From Zygnema cylindricum (Eukaryota > Streptophyta > Zygnematophyceae > Zygnematales > Zygnemataceae), in the NCBI GenBank assembly GCA_037447655.1, contig JBBHKE010002686.1, positions 43,316 through 107,315 of the forward strand: a stretch of DNA of 64,000 bases, in the 5' to 3' direction. This document shows positions 32,990-44,589 of the stretch, piece after piece (position 1 is the stretch's first letter; each line of letters starts with the position of its first letter). The translations under genes and the position numbers were made by a program. The notes under the pieces are model-generated. The model made no database searches. It was given only the letters and a program-made list of their open reading frames with translations, and had not been told where the DNA came from.

Positions 32990-33830
32990 AAATGTAACGA
33001 CAAAAAGGCGACGGCAAACTTTGATGGTGGGAGCGTGACGCGATAATTTTGGCGGATACGCAGCAACCCTGGAGGACGGCACATGGCCCTTGCGACTTGT
33101 ACGCACACATGCGCCCGCCCATCGTGGATTTCTTTTATCTTTTCCACGCGGCCTATTTTTACCCGTTCTGTATTCGAAAACTGTCCTCCTTGTGCACTGT
33201 CTTAAGAAACTGTAGGGTTGGTGACGTGGTGTCACGGATAAAAAGTGTAATTGAATCCGATGGTCTTAATTTACGCTTACAACCCTTGACAATTTTCTAT
33301 AATGTTGTTTTCGTTGAAAAAAATATATATCTGTACGAACTTGTACGAAACAGTACGGCCTTTAGTAAAAAACCCCACTTTTTCGCTAATGGAAGTCCAC
33401 CCTAAGGGCAAGGTTCCATTAGGGAAAATGACGTTGTTTACTGAAAGTCGTACTGTTTCGTACAGTGCCGTACCAAAGAAAAAAAAATGTCAGAAAAAAC
33501 AAGGCTACTGAATGAGGGATTTGATTCTCCACGTTTATGGGCGTAAAACGTGGACCATCGGATGCATTACCGGATGTGCCGTCGTCTGACACTTTCAGTT
33601 CGCAACAAGTGACCCGGAGTAGGTCAATTCTCAGCGCCTGAACGAATACCGTTGTGCCTCGTGGAAAAGTGAACAAATATCCACGACGACCGCGCGAACA
33701 GATGGGTTCACGTCGCATATGACATGTGCCTTCCGCCAGGGAGGATGCGAGGCCACCGAAAGCCGCAAGAAAATCTTTGACGGAAGATATTGTTTCACGC
33801 TTTTGTTGGTATCAACTAACCATTCTGACA
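32990..33830. mobile_element. Long imperfect inverted repeat, arms about 400 bp
   Basis: The left arm 32990-33400 and the reverse complement of 33415-33830 share, in order, GGCACATG, CGTGGAT.T.TT...CTTTTCCACG, AATCCGATGGTC (read ATCCGATGGTCCACG on the right arm), and GTACGAAACAGTACG next to the centre. The centre (about 33408) is CCACCCTAAGGGC followed by AAGGTTCCATTAGGG. One arm of this structure also occurs at 9804-10210. No transposase is present. It may be two elements in head-to-head contact or one foldback element. Confidence 0.55.
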
Positions 33831-34540
33831 TTTTCGTACGCTTTTACATATCTTACGTTTCGTCCGACCGTACATATTTAATTCAATACGTCGTACAAGT
33901 CAATTTTTACCTTTCGTTGGTACAAATATGTGGTCACAATTTGCTCTCAGAGATTCTTTGAAGATTACCAGAACCGTATACATCTATTACGTGAACCAAT
34001 AAAAATGTGCCACGCAAAACAATTGTCGGTTACTGACCCGACACAATGGAACGATCGCCTCAGTAATCGAATTTTTGACGTTTACAGATAGCGCCTAATG
34101 GAACAACGCTCTAAGTGATTTTTGGTTTTAATACGTTGCTTAAGTCCCACGTGTAGCAAAATGAGTGGCCAACTTGATTTCCCGCGGCTTTCCAAATCAT
34201 TGCGTTTTTTAAATTATTGCAATTCCAATTTTTTAGCGTCCTAGCTTTCTAAAAACGCGCGTTTTTGAATAAAAAAACACAAAAGAGGGACGAGTGGGGC
34301 CCAATGCTCATGGGGCTAATGAATCTTGTCCGTCAAGTTTTGCAAATAATCGTAGGTACACGTTTACTTCAATATTCCATGAGGTCAAGCCATTTAGGTA
34401 CCACTCACCTTAAGTTCCTTTTTTATTCCTTTTGTTCCACGTAGGCTTGTATTAAGTCGTTGACAATCGTCAAATATTCTTGAAGCTCAAAATTTGAATC
34501 TAATATATGTATGGACGGGCGAATTTTAAGATTTGTACAA

Positions 34541-35307
34541 ACCATAGTTCAAAACATAGTTCAAAAGTAGGTGACTGTACGCCCATACAATATGCCTATT
34601 GTATGCAAAACATACAATATGGCCTTAAGACCCATATTGTATTGGCCGCAAAATGAAATAAAATAGTAACATGGATCAATAGAGAATTAAACGTCATGTC
34701 TAAATTTGAAAAAAAAATCGGACAAAAAAATCTTTTTCGGTGAGTTTTGAGCGACTTTTTATTTGAACCGTCAGATTCGGACGATTTGACGGTCGTTGAT
34801 GTAAGTAACAATCTAAGAAGATTACATGAGAAGCCCATAACACAACTTTCGATAGGACTATCGTCAGATTCGGACGATCGGACGGTCGCTGATGAAAGTA
34901 GTGATCTAAGAAGATCACCTGGAAAGCCCGTAACACAACTTACGCTAAAGGCGGCCTACAAAAGGCCTACCAAAAAACGCCTACTTTTGAACTATGGTTC
35001 AAAAATAGGTGAAAGTAGGCCCACACAATATGCCTATTGTATGCAAAACATACAATATGACCTTAAGACCCATATTGTATTCGACTATTCGTACCTATTC
35101 GGACCAATTAAAACATTCGGACCAAAAATTGGACCAATTAAAACATTCGGACCAAAAATATTTATTTACACCGTCAGATTTGGACGATCGGACGGTCGTT
35201 GATCAAAGTAGCGATCTAAGAAGTTCACATGAAAAGACCATAACACAACTTCCGCTAAAGTCGCCGACCAAAGGCCTACCACAAAACGCCTACTTTTGAA
35301 CTATGGT
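34541..35307. mobile_element. Tandem MITE dimer, TIR ACCATAGTTCAAAA
   Basis: Ends are ACCATAGTTCAAAA and its exact reverse complement TTTTGAACTATGGT, flanked by ACAA (34537-34540 and 35308-35311). The middle contains a second end-to-end joint at 34985-35005 (TTTTGAACTATGGTTCAAAA). Both halves contain CACAATATGCCTATTGTATG or a variant, and CCGTCAGATT.GGACGAT. The empty site is preserved in R1 at 10711-10730 (TTTGTACAATCGTATG). Confidence 0.75.
35101..35160. repeat. 30-bp tandem duplication within the MITE
   Basis: GGACCAATTAAAACATTCGG and ten further bases are repeated once with a single final difference (35101-35130 and 35131-35160). Confidence 0.9.
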
Positions 35308-35384
35308 ACAAACGTATGAAATTGTAAGATCTGTAAGTGCGTACTTTATCATTGTACGAATTGCATTATTATGTTTTAAAACTA

Positions 35385-35922
35385 ACACGTGAGTCGCTAT
35401 GTTATTAGTGTTAATAACACTAATTTGTCGCCCCTAAATTGAGACCCCTGAACCTAAAATAGAATTAATAATTACATTTTTTCTTTAAGCTAATATAGGT
35501 TTTGTTTAACTAGTGTCAATCACTCTAATTTGGACTGTTTTTAAATAGTATAGTGTACAAATTGTGTTAGTATGTACTAAAACATGCCCCTTGTTTCTTA
35601 CAGTCGTACAAAAAAAGTGTCAAATAACGACGTCGACATGAGAAACTGAGTGCGTCAACACACGTAAACGCACTCAGATTTGATTCTTATTAATAAAGAC
35701 GGGGGACAATAGTGCGAACCCACTCTCACATGTTCAAACATTGATTGTGTGAACACGGGCTATATCGGCTAAAATATGAAAATGTGTATCAAAATTAGTG
35801 TTATGCGTATAAATTAGCATTAATTTTTGTTGGCAATGGGCCCATAAACCCGACATCGATTTAATAACACTATTTTTTCCTTACTCTAATAATTTCTTGA
35901 CACTAATAGCGATTCACAGTGT
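35385..35922. mobile_element. Short TIR element with ACAC.GTGA.TCGCTAT ends (R2 copy)
   Basis: Same ends and interior as 10797-11316. It shares the interior phrase GGGGGACAATAGTGCGAACC. Confidence 0.5.
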
Positions 35923-35930
35923 AATGTTGT

Positions 35931-37190
35931 GCCGATATTCGACATGAACATATTTTGGGTACCCGGTAATTGATATATTGAGAAGCTCAATGTCACGATA
36001 TTTTACCGATACCGGCTCGATATGAAAATATATGTATACCGGATCGAAGTGACGTTGGGTTGCTAAAAATAAAAGTTACAAGTTCCTCGTCACCCAAGAG
36101 GGGCGCGCCCCTCCCCTAAGGAAAGGGTGGTTCATCCGTAGGATTTTTCGTACATTCGTTTCGTACTACAGTTGTATGAACCCGCACCTCCCACAAAATA
36201 TATCTCGACAATTTTTGTTGGTCCAAGAGCAATATATCGAGCCCTTTGATCGTTCGATATTCGACTTATTAGATATTCAATTTGTCGCGATACAAATTTT
36301 CGTGATACACAACACTATTAAAAATGTGAAGTCCTTTCCACGAAGGTTGATGGATGGCAAATCAGACGTCAAGGAGATTTTGTTGTCAAAATCAGTGGGT
36401 TTGAATCCACCTTGTCTGAAAGCAATTGGCTTATGCCACTTGTATGGTTTTCATTGCTCCCCCTTCTTTGATTATATTGTTTCTTCCCAAGTGTACTAAT
36501 TGTATATATCTAGTTTATGGTTAGTGTCCTCATTTAGCCACAAACTAGACAGAATGAGCGATTACGCCGCCGATGCCAAAATGTAAGAACTCAAACAGTT
36601 AAAATAGTCACCTAGAAATTTGGGGAATCTTCGAAGATCTACAATAAACTTCTTTCATTGAATAAAACAATAGTACAAATTGGTACAAAAATGTACGGTG
36701 TACAGTTAACAACTCACTTTTCGGCAGATGGAAAACTACCCTAAGCTTAATATCAAAGACACAAAACAAGAGAAAAGTCGATAATGTACTTATATCTATT
36801 TTAGGTTTGTCCTGCTATGTCATCCTCAAGATAGAACTTGGTGTCACCTTCTATAACCGTTTTCCACCAAGTTGTACTTACGTTGACCGTTCAATAGGGT
36901 GCTTGAAGTGACCGGGTCGATTGAAAGAAGGTCGCCAAAAATATCAACATAGGGGGCACTATTGACCATCTAGCGATTTGTGCGGATTTAGAGTGTCAAA
37001 AGCCGCCAAAGCCTTTGACTTAAATGTTTTTCGTCGGAATTTATTTTTTTGACCTAGCGTCACTTCGATATATCGCGATTATAATATATCTTAATATCGA
37101 CCGATTTAATGCATAAATATCGCGATATTAAGCTCCTCGATATATCGATTATCAGGTACCCAAAATTAGGTACATATCGAATATCGGCAA
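35931..37190. mobile_element. Non-autonomous element with inverted repeats of about 150 bp
   Basis: The left arm starts GCCGATATTCGACATGAACA and the right arm, reverse-complemented, starts GCCGATATTCGATATGTACC. Both continue through TTTTGGGTACC, ATATATTGAGAAGCT or ATATATCGAGGAGCT, and ATCGAAGTGACG. About 1.26 kb overall with a 107-codon open frame of unknown nature (36176-36499). The R1 copy has the left arm only. Confidence 0.65.
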
Positions 37191-37456
37191 GGGGCATTCG
37201 ATACAAAACACTAGCACTCAGATTTGTTTAAACCCTCAAATTAGTTTAAACACTCAGATTTGTTTAAACGCTCAAAAAACAGGCACTTTTCATGCTCAAA
37301 CAATCTGCAAATATTTTACAGTTTTACGACCAGCAGTTATAAATAGCTCCAAGTAAATCATAAACTCATTAAATTAAAACCGACAGACTAAAAACACGAA
37401 AGGAGAACTGAACAATAACAGAAAATAAAAGAAAAAGATAAGACCTGAAAAATTAC

Positions 37457-39816
37457 TTAAACTCGTAACCCGTACATTTCAAATGTATCGAACAATGTGT
37501 CATTTTCCTCCATTCCCATCAGTAAATCTAACTTCTTTCCTCCTAAATATCCCGGATTGTCGTTCATAACTCGTCCCGGTAAATAAAGTTCTCTCAAATC
37601 TCCCACAATGGTATCCCTAAAGTTACTTCTTTTATGGCCAGTTTCAATCCTCCACTCATCCGGAAGTTTCTTTTCACCTTTTCTCTTCAATACTCCATAT
37701 AACCAATGAATTATTACCATCCGGGCAACCTCTAAAGGAAAATCTCTCACCTTTAAAACCCAAAGAACCGAACCCGTGAACTCGTGATGAAAATTAACTC
37801 CCGAGGCGATCGCTTCTTTGAAAAGATTTAATGCGACTTTTTTCGAACCGAGGGTTAATATCACATTTATTGCCTCGATCGCAATATCCACCGTCACTTT
37901 ATTATCTCTTGTGATTGTACATCGCTGTTTTAAAAACGAAATCCAAGAGTGAGTCCGGTTACGAAACTCGACTTTATGAACTTTACCAACTTCCTCGTCT
38001 TCTCCAAATTTCAGCATCCATCTCAAAAGATCTCCCGTATGGACATCGACACACTCTACAATTTTTAAACAGTCTTCGATTTCAGATGCTCCTCGACGCA
38101 TTTTCCCAAGCTCTTCCAAAAGTAATAAAACCGTTCGTTTATCCGGTTTATACCCATTATCTCTGAATTTGATAAACGCCTCCAGGCATTGTGAATATCG
38201 AACTCCGACGAGAAATTGTTGCATCGCACAATTCATGATCGAAGTTTTACGATTAGAATCCTCGAGAATTACTTTTTCCACAATTTTCATTACATCATCG
38301 AATTTCCCTTGTTGAGCCGCAAAACACAATCGTTCCATGCAAGTGAGAACAAACGAAGAATCGTCTCCCAATTCTTCTATTTCGCGAAAAATTCCCTCCC
38401 ACTTCTCACTCTCTCCCGCTAATCTATAAGCTCGCGCCATATGAAGATAAATTGTAATGTCGGGCTCCAAGAGTTCCTCTCTCATAACGTTAAAAGTTTT
38501 TTCCATCCTCTTTAAATCTCCCGCCTGTCCTAAAGATCCGATCATAATTCCATAAGTAAAAGAATCCGGATGCATATTTTTAAGTCTCATTCGACTTACG
38601 ACGTGAAACATATCGACAATACGTCCCGCATCTCCATATCCCTTTATAAGAGTATGCCACATACTCATAGAAATCTCATCTTCCTTTATCGCTTTTTGAA
38701 CAATATCTTCCGCGAGGACAAAATACTTGTGACTACACATACTTCGAACGAGAGGAGTGTAATGAAATTTCGAAAATGGAATCCCCGTTGCTTTCATATA
38801 ATTGTAGACTGTGTGAACTATTTTGACTTGTTTTGCGTCGGCTAATATTCCCAAAATGATGCTGCAAGTTTTTTCCGATGGCCGTAAATTAGGGTTTTCG
38901 CAAGTTTGCATCCATTTGAAAACCTGTAAACCACCGAGTAAAACAAAATCTGGTCAATAACAAACATGACAAACTCGACTTTCACAGTTTTTCAAGGGTT
39001 TTCTGAGTCTATTTTTTTGGTTTTTTTAAGATCTTTTCAGATTTCGATCGAAGTTTCTGGGACAAAAGATAATAATATTCGCTTTTCCTTTTTGCCTTTT
39101 CACATTTGTTTAGTGTATTAAATTCCATTCACTACGCCAAAACTTGCAAAACTCAAAACAAGTAACGAAGAAAAGAAAATATCAGAAAAGAAAAAAAAGC
39201 AAAGAAAACACCCTTATCCCCACATGAATGTCCAAAACAACGAGAAAACGTGAAGTTCTGACAAAATCAGGAAACACACAAAACTCTCAAAAACAATAAA
39301 AAAAAAGTAAAAAAGAAAAATCGAAAACGAAAAAAAAGTCCAAAAAAGTACAAAAAAGATGGTGAAATAAACAGTAATTGTCCTTACCCAATGAGCGGTT
39401 CGCCATGCCCGACTAGTTCCCAAATTCATAAGAACAGTTTCTAAGTCTTTTTGCTCCAAATATGGACCGGCGTCCGAGAGAGCCGCAACACATCCGGCCG
39501 AAGACTGTGATTGAATGAGCCTCGAAAAAAGTTTACGCTTCCATTTACTATTCTGTCTCTCCATCTCTCTCTCCCCCTCTCTCTCCCTCTCTCTCACTCC
39601 CTCTCTCACCTCCCCTTTGAATCTCACCATCTCTCTCTCTTGCTCTCCCTCATATGGCATACTTTCATAGCCATAGGAAAAGTCAGGAAAGGTCGAAGTT
39701 GAAAAAGGTCGAGAAAGAGGGAGAAGTTTAGGAATTTCTGAGACGAAAGGTAGGAAGGATGAAGGGAGAGGGGAGGGGGGAGGGGAGGGGGGAGGGGGAA
39801 AGAAAGCAGGCGGCAT
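37457..39816 (-). CDS. PPR-SMR-like protein, two exons
   Basis: Exons 39816-39388 and 38923-37457 joined by a GT-AG intron (donor TGG|GTAAGG, acceptor TTTACAG|GTT, phase 0); about 631 aa. The N-terminus is Pro/Ser-rich and low in acidic residues, compatible with an organelle transit peptide. PPR-type helical repeats run from about residue 160 to 340, for example WHTLIKGYGDAGRIVDMF and FTYGIMIGSLGQAGDLKRM. The C-terminus (about 525-610) resembles an SMR domain: EVARMVIIHWLYGVL, then WRIETGHKRSN and NPGYL. The usual SMR LDxH motif is not clear. Such proteins generally bind organellar RNA. The ATG at 39816 is a judgement: the frame stays open upstream through a CT-rich repeat to about 40086. Confidence 0.78.
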
Positions 39817-40080
39817 TTGAAGATTAAGATGATTTGTTCCATTTAGTGGTAGTGGGAGAATGGGAATCCTGTGTAAAAAAAATAAGAAAAAAGGGAGGGG
39901 TAAATTAGTGTTGAGGAAAAAACATGTAAACAAAATAAGTTGAACATTGGGCTTGAGAGGAGAGAGAGAGGAGAGAGAGGGGAGAGAGAGAGGGGAGAGG
40001 GGGGAGAGAGAGGGGAGAGAGGGGGGAGGGGGGGGGGAGGGAGGGAGAGGGAGAGGGAGAGGAAGAGGGAGAGAACAAAG
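39540..40080. repeat. CT/GA-rich simple arrays at the 5' end of the PPR gene
   Basis: CTCTCTCCCC arrays at 39560-39650 lie inside exon 1 and encode an Arg/Glu-rich stretch (VREREREGEREMER) on minus. GGGGAGGGG units at 39757-39800 encode the Pro/Ser leader. GGGGAGAGAG units at 39957-40076 lie just upstream. Confidence 0.8.
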
Positions 40081-40099
40081 GATCATATACAGAGGCTAG

Positions 40100-41520
40100 A
40101 GAGAGGCATAGGAATAAAAGCCGTATCCTTGAGAGTCTTTGGAATGAATGCATACTAATTTCAATCTATTCGGCGAGAAAAATAAAATGCCAAAAAACTG
40201 AAGGAAAAAACAAATAAATGCCCACGAATTTTCTGCCAAACAATGGTTTAATGCTGCCTTAACAGTAAACACATAGAACAACTGGAACATTTTACGGGAT
40301 ATGAAATCTAAAAGAGGAATAGAAAAAAAAAATAGTGTTGTGGAGTTGTTTTGAATTTTGTTCAATACAGTAATGGTCATAATGATAAGAATTTTGAATC
40401 CAACTGATAACAAGCATATAAAAAAAATAATTTAAAATAATCCAAAAAGAAACGTTCCTTTATGCCTCTTGGTATATCTTAAACTAACCTCACATTTCTT
40501 AACCACACATATTCAAATCCGACAAGTACACGGTGAAACACTATTAGTGTCAATGTTTTTTTTGTCTCTTAAAACATCTTTTCTCCGTACACACTTGTCG
40601 GATTGTGGATCTGACGGTTGCAATTGAAAGATAAGTTTCTCAGTTTTCGATTGGCGGTCTTAAATTGAAAATCGGATGAGTGTGTACAGAGAAAAGATGT
40701 TTTCAGGGGCGAAAAAATTATTAACGCTAATAGCGATGCACGGTGTAGCTGCGGAAAAAAGATGAACTGAAAAAAAGAAGTTAGAGAAGATGGATTTGAA
40801 CTTTTCTTACTATTTTATTCCAACTCAATAAGATAAGGTTTCAGGGCTTTGAAGTTATTAAAGAGGTCAAAAAAGATTCCTGTGTTGTAAAAGAATTTTT
40901 TTTGCCTCCATAATATTATCTCTTTTCCTGTAACGACACCACTAATACTGTGAAACAAAAGTAGTTTCCTGATTCTTCAATTTTTATTTTTATATTCTCG
41001 TAAATTTTCCTTGTATAGAACATAAGCGAAAATTACCAAATGTGGATTACAAATCATATGCAAACACAGAAAAATCACGAAAATAACCATAAAAATTGAA
41101 GAATCAGGAAACTACTTTGTTTGAGCTTTTTTTTTTTTTTTTTTTTTTTTTGTGTTCACGAATTAGTATAAATTCATTGAAACCCATTTTCCTACAATAC
41201 CAGCAGAAATTGCTTGCAAAGAAATTCCACTCTAAATATGGTGCCAAGTTATAGGCCGGGAAACGTATTGCCATCCAAGAACCTCCTTGGTTCCTAAGAA
41301 TCGATAGGCAATAACAAACTACTTGAGGTATCTATTCTTATGATTGTCAATTTATCAAGTGAGTATAAATCCCTTTACAACACTTTTACTCGCCACTTTG
41401 AAACATATTGCTCTACTTTGTAATAGCATCCCCCCATGATTTAGTACAAACCCTCGTTTAAACGTGCGGGAAAAGAGTGGCAACACTACAGAATAGCCGG
41501 TTACACCTTGTTATAAGCGT
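40100..41520. other. Intergenic; one MITE, a poly-T run, no gene
   Basis: Contains the hairpin MITE at 40528-40747 and a T run at about 41128-41151. The rest is AT-rich with no supported open frame. Confidence 0.5.
40528..40747. mobile_element. Hairpin MITE
   Basis: Ends ACACGGTGAAACACTATTAG and the reverse complement of ACACCGTGCATCGCTATTAG. Almost the whole 220 bp folds on itself: TCCGTACACACTTGTCGGAT on the left pairs with ATCGGATGAGTGTGTACAGA on the right. Confidence 0.7.
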
Positions 41521-41524
41521 AGTT

Positions 41525-41890
41525 AACGTTAAACCACATGTGTTTAACGTTTACACAGATGTCTTTGACGTTTAGACACATGCCTTTGACGTTTAAACAC
41601 ATGTCTTTGACGTTTAAACACATGTCTTTGACGTTATAAACATGTCTTTAACGTTTAAACACATGTCTTTGACGTTAAAAACATGTCTTTGACGTTTAAA
41701 CACGTGTCTTTGACGTTTATAAACATGTATTTGACGTTTAAACGCATGTATTTGACGTTTAAACGCATGTATTTGACGTTTAAAAACATGTCTTTGACGT
41801 TCAAACACATGACTTTGACGTTTAAACGCATATATTGACAATTAAACGCGTGGTTTACGTTTAAACGCATGCATTTAACGTTTAAACATG
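41525..41890. repeat. Minisatellite, about 21-bp unit, 17-18 copies
   Basis: Degenerate head-to-tail units of GACGTTTAAACACATGTCTT. Each contains the palindrome GTTTAAAC or a variant. The unit length is close to seven codons, so spurious open frames arise on minus with repeated HVFKRQR text. Confidence 0.92.
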
Positions 41891-42424
41891 TTTATCAACC
41901 AGGGTCACTGCATCTAGTGTTTCCACAACGCGTATAATACGTGGCCACAATATATAGTGTTTCCGTATTTTTTCGCACATTAAAACTACGGCGTAAACTC
42001 TTGTTCCTGCGACAACACGAACCTTGATTGCTTGGAAAATCCACACTAAATACGGTGTCAACTTGTAGATAGGAAAAACTATTTGGCAAAAGTACAAAGT
42101 ACAAAGTACAGTACCTTCTCAGTTCCCATTGGTTGTTGGAAACAATACTGCTCCAAAGCCTTCGCCTCAAGAGCCAAAACGCTTTGTGATTGGACGCCAT
42201 AAAAACGAACAGCAGAAAAATAAATAAATCTGTTGAACCAAAAATTAGTGAAGATTCTCCACCATGATTTAAAAATAAGGCAGGAAACCCTAAAAAACTC
42301 TCACAGTTAAAAACAAAACTTCAGTACTTATAAGAGCAAGCTTTGAGTGAAAATAGAAGATAAGAAGCAGTGGAAATTTTAGAAGTTAGTGTTGAAATAT
42401 CCTAATAAACTGCAGTATAATTTT

Positions 42425-42500
42425 TCTCTACCTCGCTCTTCCTCTCTCGCTCTCTCTCTCTCTCGCTCTCTCTCGCGCTCTCTCTCTCTCTCTCCCTTTC
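42425..42500. repeat. CT-rich microsatellite
   Basis: CTCTCTCTCTCGCTCTCTCT-type run, pyrimidines on plus. Confidence 0.9.
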
Positions 42501-42796
42501 TTCACATTTGAGGCCGAGAAAAAAAGTGGCGGGAAGGCAGAAAAACTTAGCCTGAAAAGTTAAAAATACACTTGAAATCGACGGCCCAGATTGCTTCAAA
42601 AAAAAGGGGCACCACAGACCTACTGTACTTGTGAACCCTCCACTGTTAATTTTCTGTTGAAAACGTGCGAGATTTTCGTGCGGAATTCGTGCGGAATCCG
42701 CACATATAGAGGAAATTCCGTGCGGTCACATCAAATTTATTTGCTTCGTGCGATTTTCGAACCGATGTACACGCTTTTCAAAAATCGTATAGAGCT

Positions 42797-43020
42797 ACAG
42801 TTCACCGTGAATCGCTATTAGTGTTAATGTTTTTTTCGTCTCTTAAAAACATTATTTATCCGTACACACCTTTCCGATTGTGGATCTGATGGCTGCATTG
42901 AAAGGTAAGATTCTCAGCTTCCGATTGGCGGTCTCAAATTGAAAATCGGACAGGTGTGCACGGAGAAAATATGTTTTAAGTGACTAAAAAATTATTAACA
43001 CTAATAACGATACACGGTGT
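42797..43020. mobile_element. Hairpin MITE
   Basis: Ends ACAGTTCACCGTGAATCGCT and the reverse complement of ACACCGTGTATCGTTATTAG. Same internal plan as 40528-40747: TCCGATTGTGGATCTGATGG on the left, AAATTGAAAATCGGACAGG on the right. It directly abuts the next element. Confidence 0.7.
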
Positions 43021-43025
43021 GTTTT

Positions 43026-43577
43026 ACAGTACACCGCCAATCGCTATTAGCGTAGTGTACGCTAATTCCGTCCCGCTTTTTTTTTTTTTATTCTCCAATA
43101 GCGTAGCTTATACTATTTTTTTCTGCACGCCATTTAGGGTTATTTTCCAAGTACTGTACCGTACAAAACGGAAGAGCGTCATCTTTTAAATAGTGTGGTG
43201 TACGGTCATAGTTAGATCGTCTTTAAGTGAAAAAGTACAATTCATTATGTTTAGAAGCCACGTACGCATGAGAATATGCGGTCTAAAAAGGGGATCAAAT
43301 CGGGCTGTAAAATATCACGTTCGCATATATTCGTCCAGCAACCGCGTTTCGACTGTGTGAACGTACGATTTGTGTACAATTTGTCAGATTTTGTACAAGT
43401 ACCTATAATAGTGTAAGCATGTTTGCGACAGACATTTTCTTTTTTCAAAGACCCAAATTAGAATTATTAAACAATTGTTTTTTCAAAATTTTCAAATTCT
43501 TAATATGCGTAAACCACGGTAGTTATTCCTATACGCTAAAGAAACTTCGACGCTAATAGCGATTGGCGGTGTACTGT
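43026..43577. mobile_element. TIR element with 28-bp perfect inverted ends
   Basis: The left end, beginning ACAGTACACCGCCAATCGCT, is the exact reverse complement of the right end at 43550-43577 over 28 bp. 552 bp, no coding. A related right end in inverted orientation lies at 44590-44692. Confidence 0.8.
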
Positions 43578-43604
43578 ACTGTCAGTGTATTTAGTTTACG
43601 GTAC

Positions 43605-43830
43605 AAACACCACGTGTCGATATTAGTGTTTCACGTTTTTTTCGCTGCTTTTTTATTTTTTTCTCCGTGCACACCTGTCCGATTTAGTCATTTACTGTAC
43701 CATGAAAGTGAGAATCTTTCCTTTCAATCTCAACCGTCAGATTGGAAATCCGACCAGTGTGTAAAAAAATAAAAAAACAAAAGACGTTTTGAGTGGCGAA
43801 AAAAAACGTTAGCGTCACACTTTATACCGT
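43605..43830. mobile_element. Degenerate hairpin MITE
   Basis: CACCACGTGTCGATATTAGT on the left and CGTTAGCGTCACACTTTATA on the right, with CACCTGTCCGATTTAG and GGAAATCCGACCAGTGTG in between; same family as 42797-43020 but more diverged. Confidence 0.5.
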
Positions 43831-44054
43831 AGGTTAAAACGTAAAAACGGGAAATAAAACGGAATTACGGAAACGAAGGACTGTACGGTCAACAGCTTGC
43901 CGAGTTTTGTCGTGAAGTGAAGCTGGTGACGGTCGACTGTTCGGTCAATTTTTTTTTTTCGTCTTTTGAGACCGTGACGTCACTTTGCATGCAGTATGAC
44001 GTCACGCTGTGAGAGCGACCGACGAGCGTGGATGAGTGGGGAACTGTACGGAAC

Positions 44055-44249
44055 TGCGGAGGGAGGAGAGGGAGAGTAGAGAGAGGGAGAAGAGGGGAAA
44101 AAGAGGGGAAGGGGTCAGAGTAGAGAGTAGAGAGGAGAGAAAAGAGGGGAGAGAGGAGAGAGAAGAGAGTACAGAGGAGAGAGGAGAGAGGTAAGAGGAG
44201 AGAGGAGGGAGGAGAGAGGGAGAGAGAAGGGAGGGAGAGAGAAGGGAGG
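44055..44249. repeat. GA-rich array ending at an assembly gap
   Basis: GGAGAGAGG and GAGAGAAGG units, purines on plus, running into the Ns. Confidence 0.9.
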
Positions 44250-44259
44250 NNNNNNNNNN
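44250..44259. other. Assembly gap (10 N)
   Basis: Ten consecutive Ns at the end of the GA-rich array. The true length is unknown. Confidence 1.
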
Positions 44260-44589
44260 CAAAACAAAACAAACTCCTAAGAACAACCATAGATAAGAAC
44301 ATTGGTCCTTGAGAGTTTAACTTTGCTTACAATAAATCAATGTGATAAAGATCAGTTCGTTTACACGGCCCAAACAATGTAAATGTACTCCTAGTCAACT
44401 ATGACAACTTCATATAAAGGAACAAGACTTTAATCGCTTAATTAGTGTGGAGAGTAAAGTGGATATAAATGTATATGTAATCTTCATGTCATGTGGCGGT
44501 TAGCGATAATCGCAGCACATGCGATTAGGGCAGATTGGGAATTTGGAAATTTTGGAAGAAATCGATTACTCTATTTAGGAATTAGGGCT

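Larger units (their letters stand above)
34100..37036 (+). repeat. Composite repeat R2 (second copy of 10214-12450)
   Basis: Collinear with R1 from AAGTGATTTTTGGTTTTAAT to AGCCTTTGACTTAAATG. It carries an extra MITE dimer at 34541-35307. On its right it extends into the terminal arm of a long-TIR element missing from R1. Confidence 0.78.

Noticed and set aside
41614-41870. Proteins of HVFKRQR-type repeats
   Set aside because: Translation of a 21-bp minisatellite; open only because the unit is near a multiple of three.
41525-41890. CRISPR-like array
   Set aside because: Units are contiguous and degenerate with no spacers, and the context is a eukaryotic nuclear genome.
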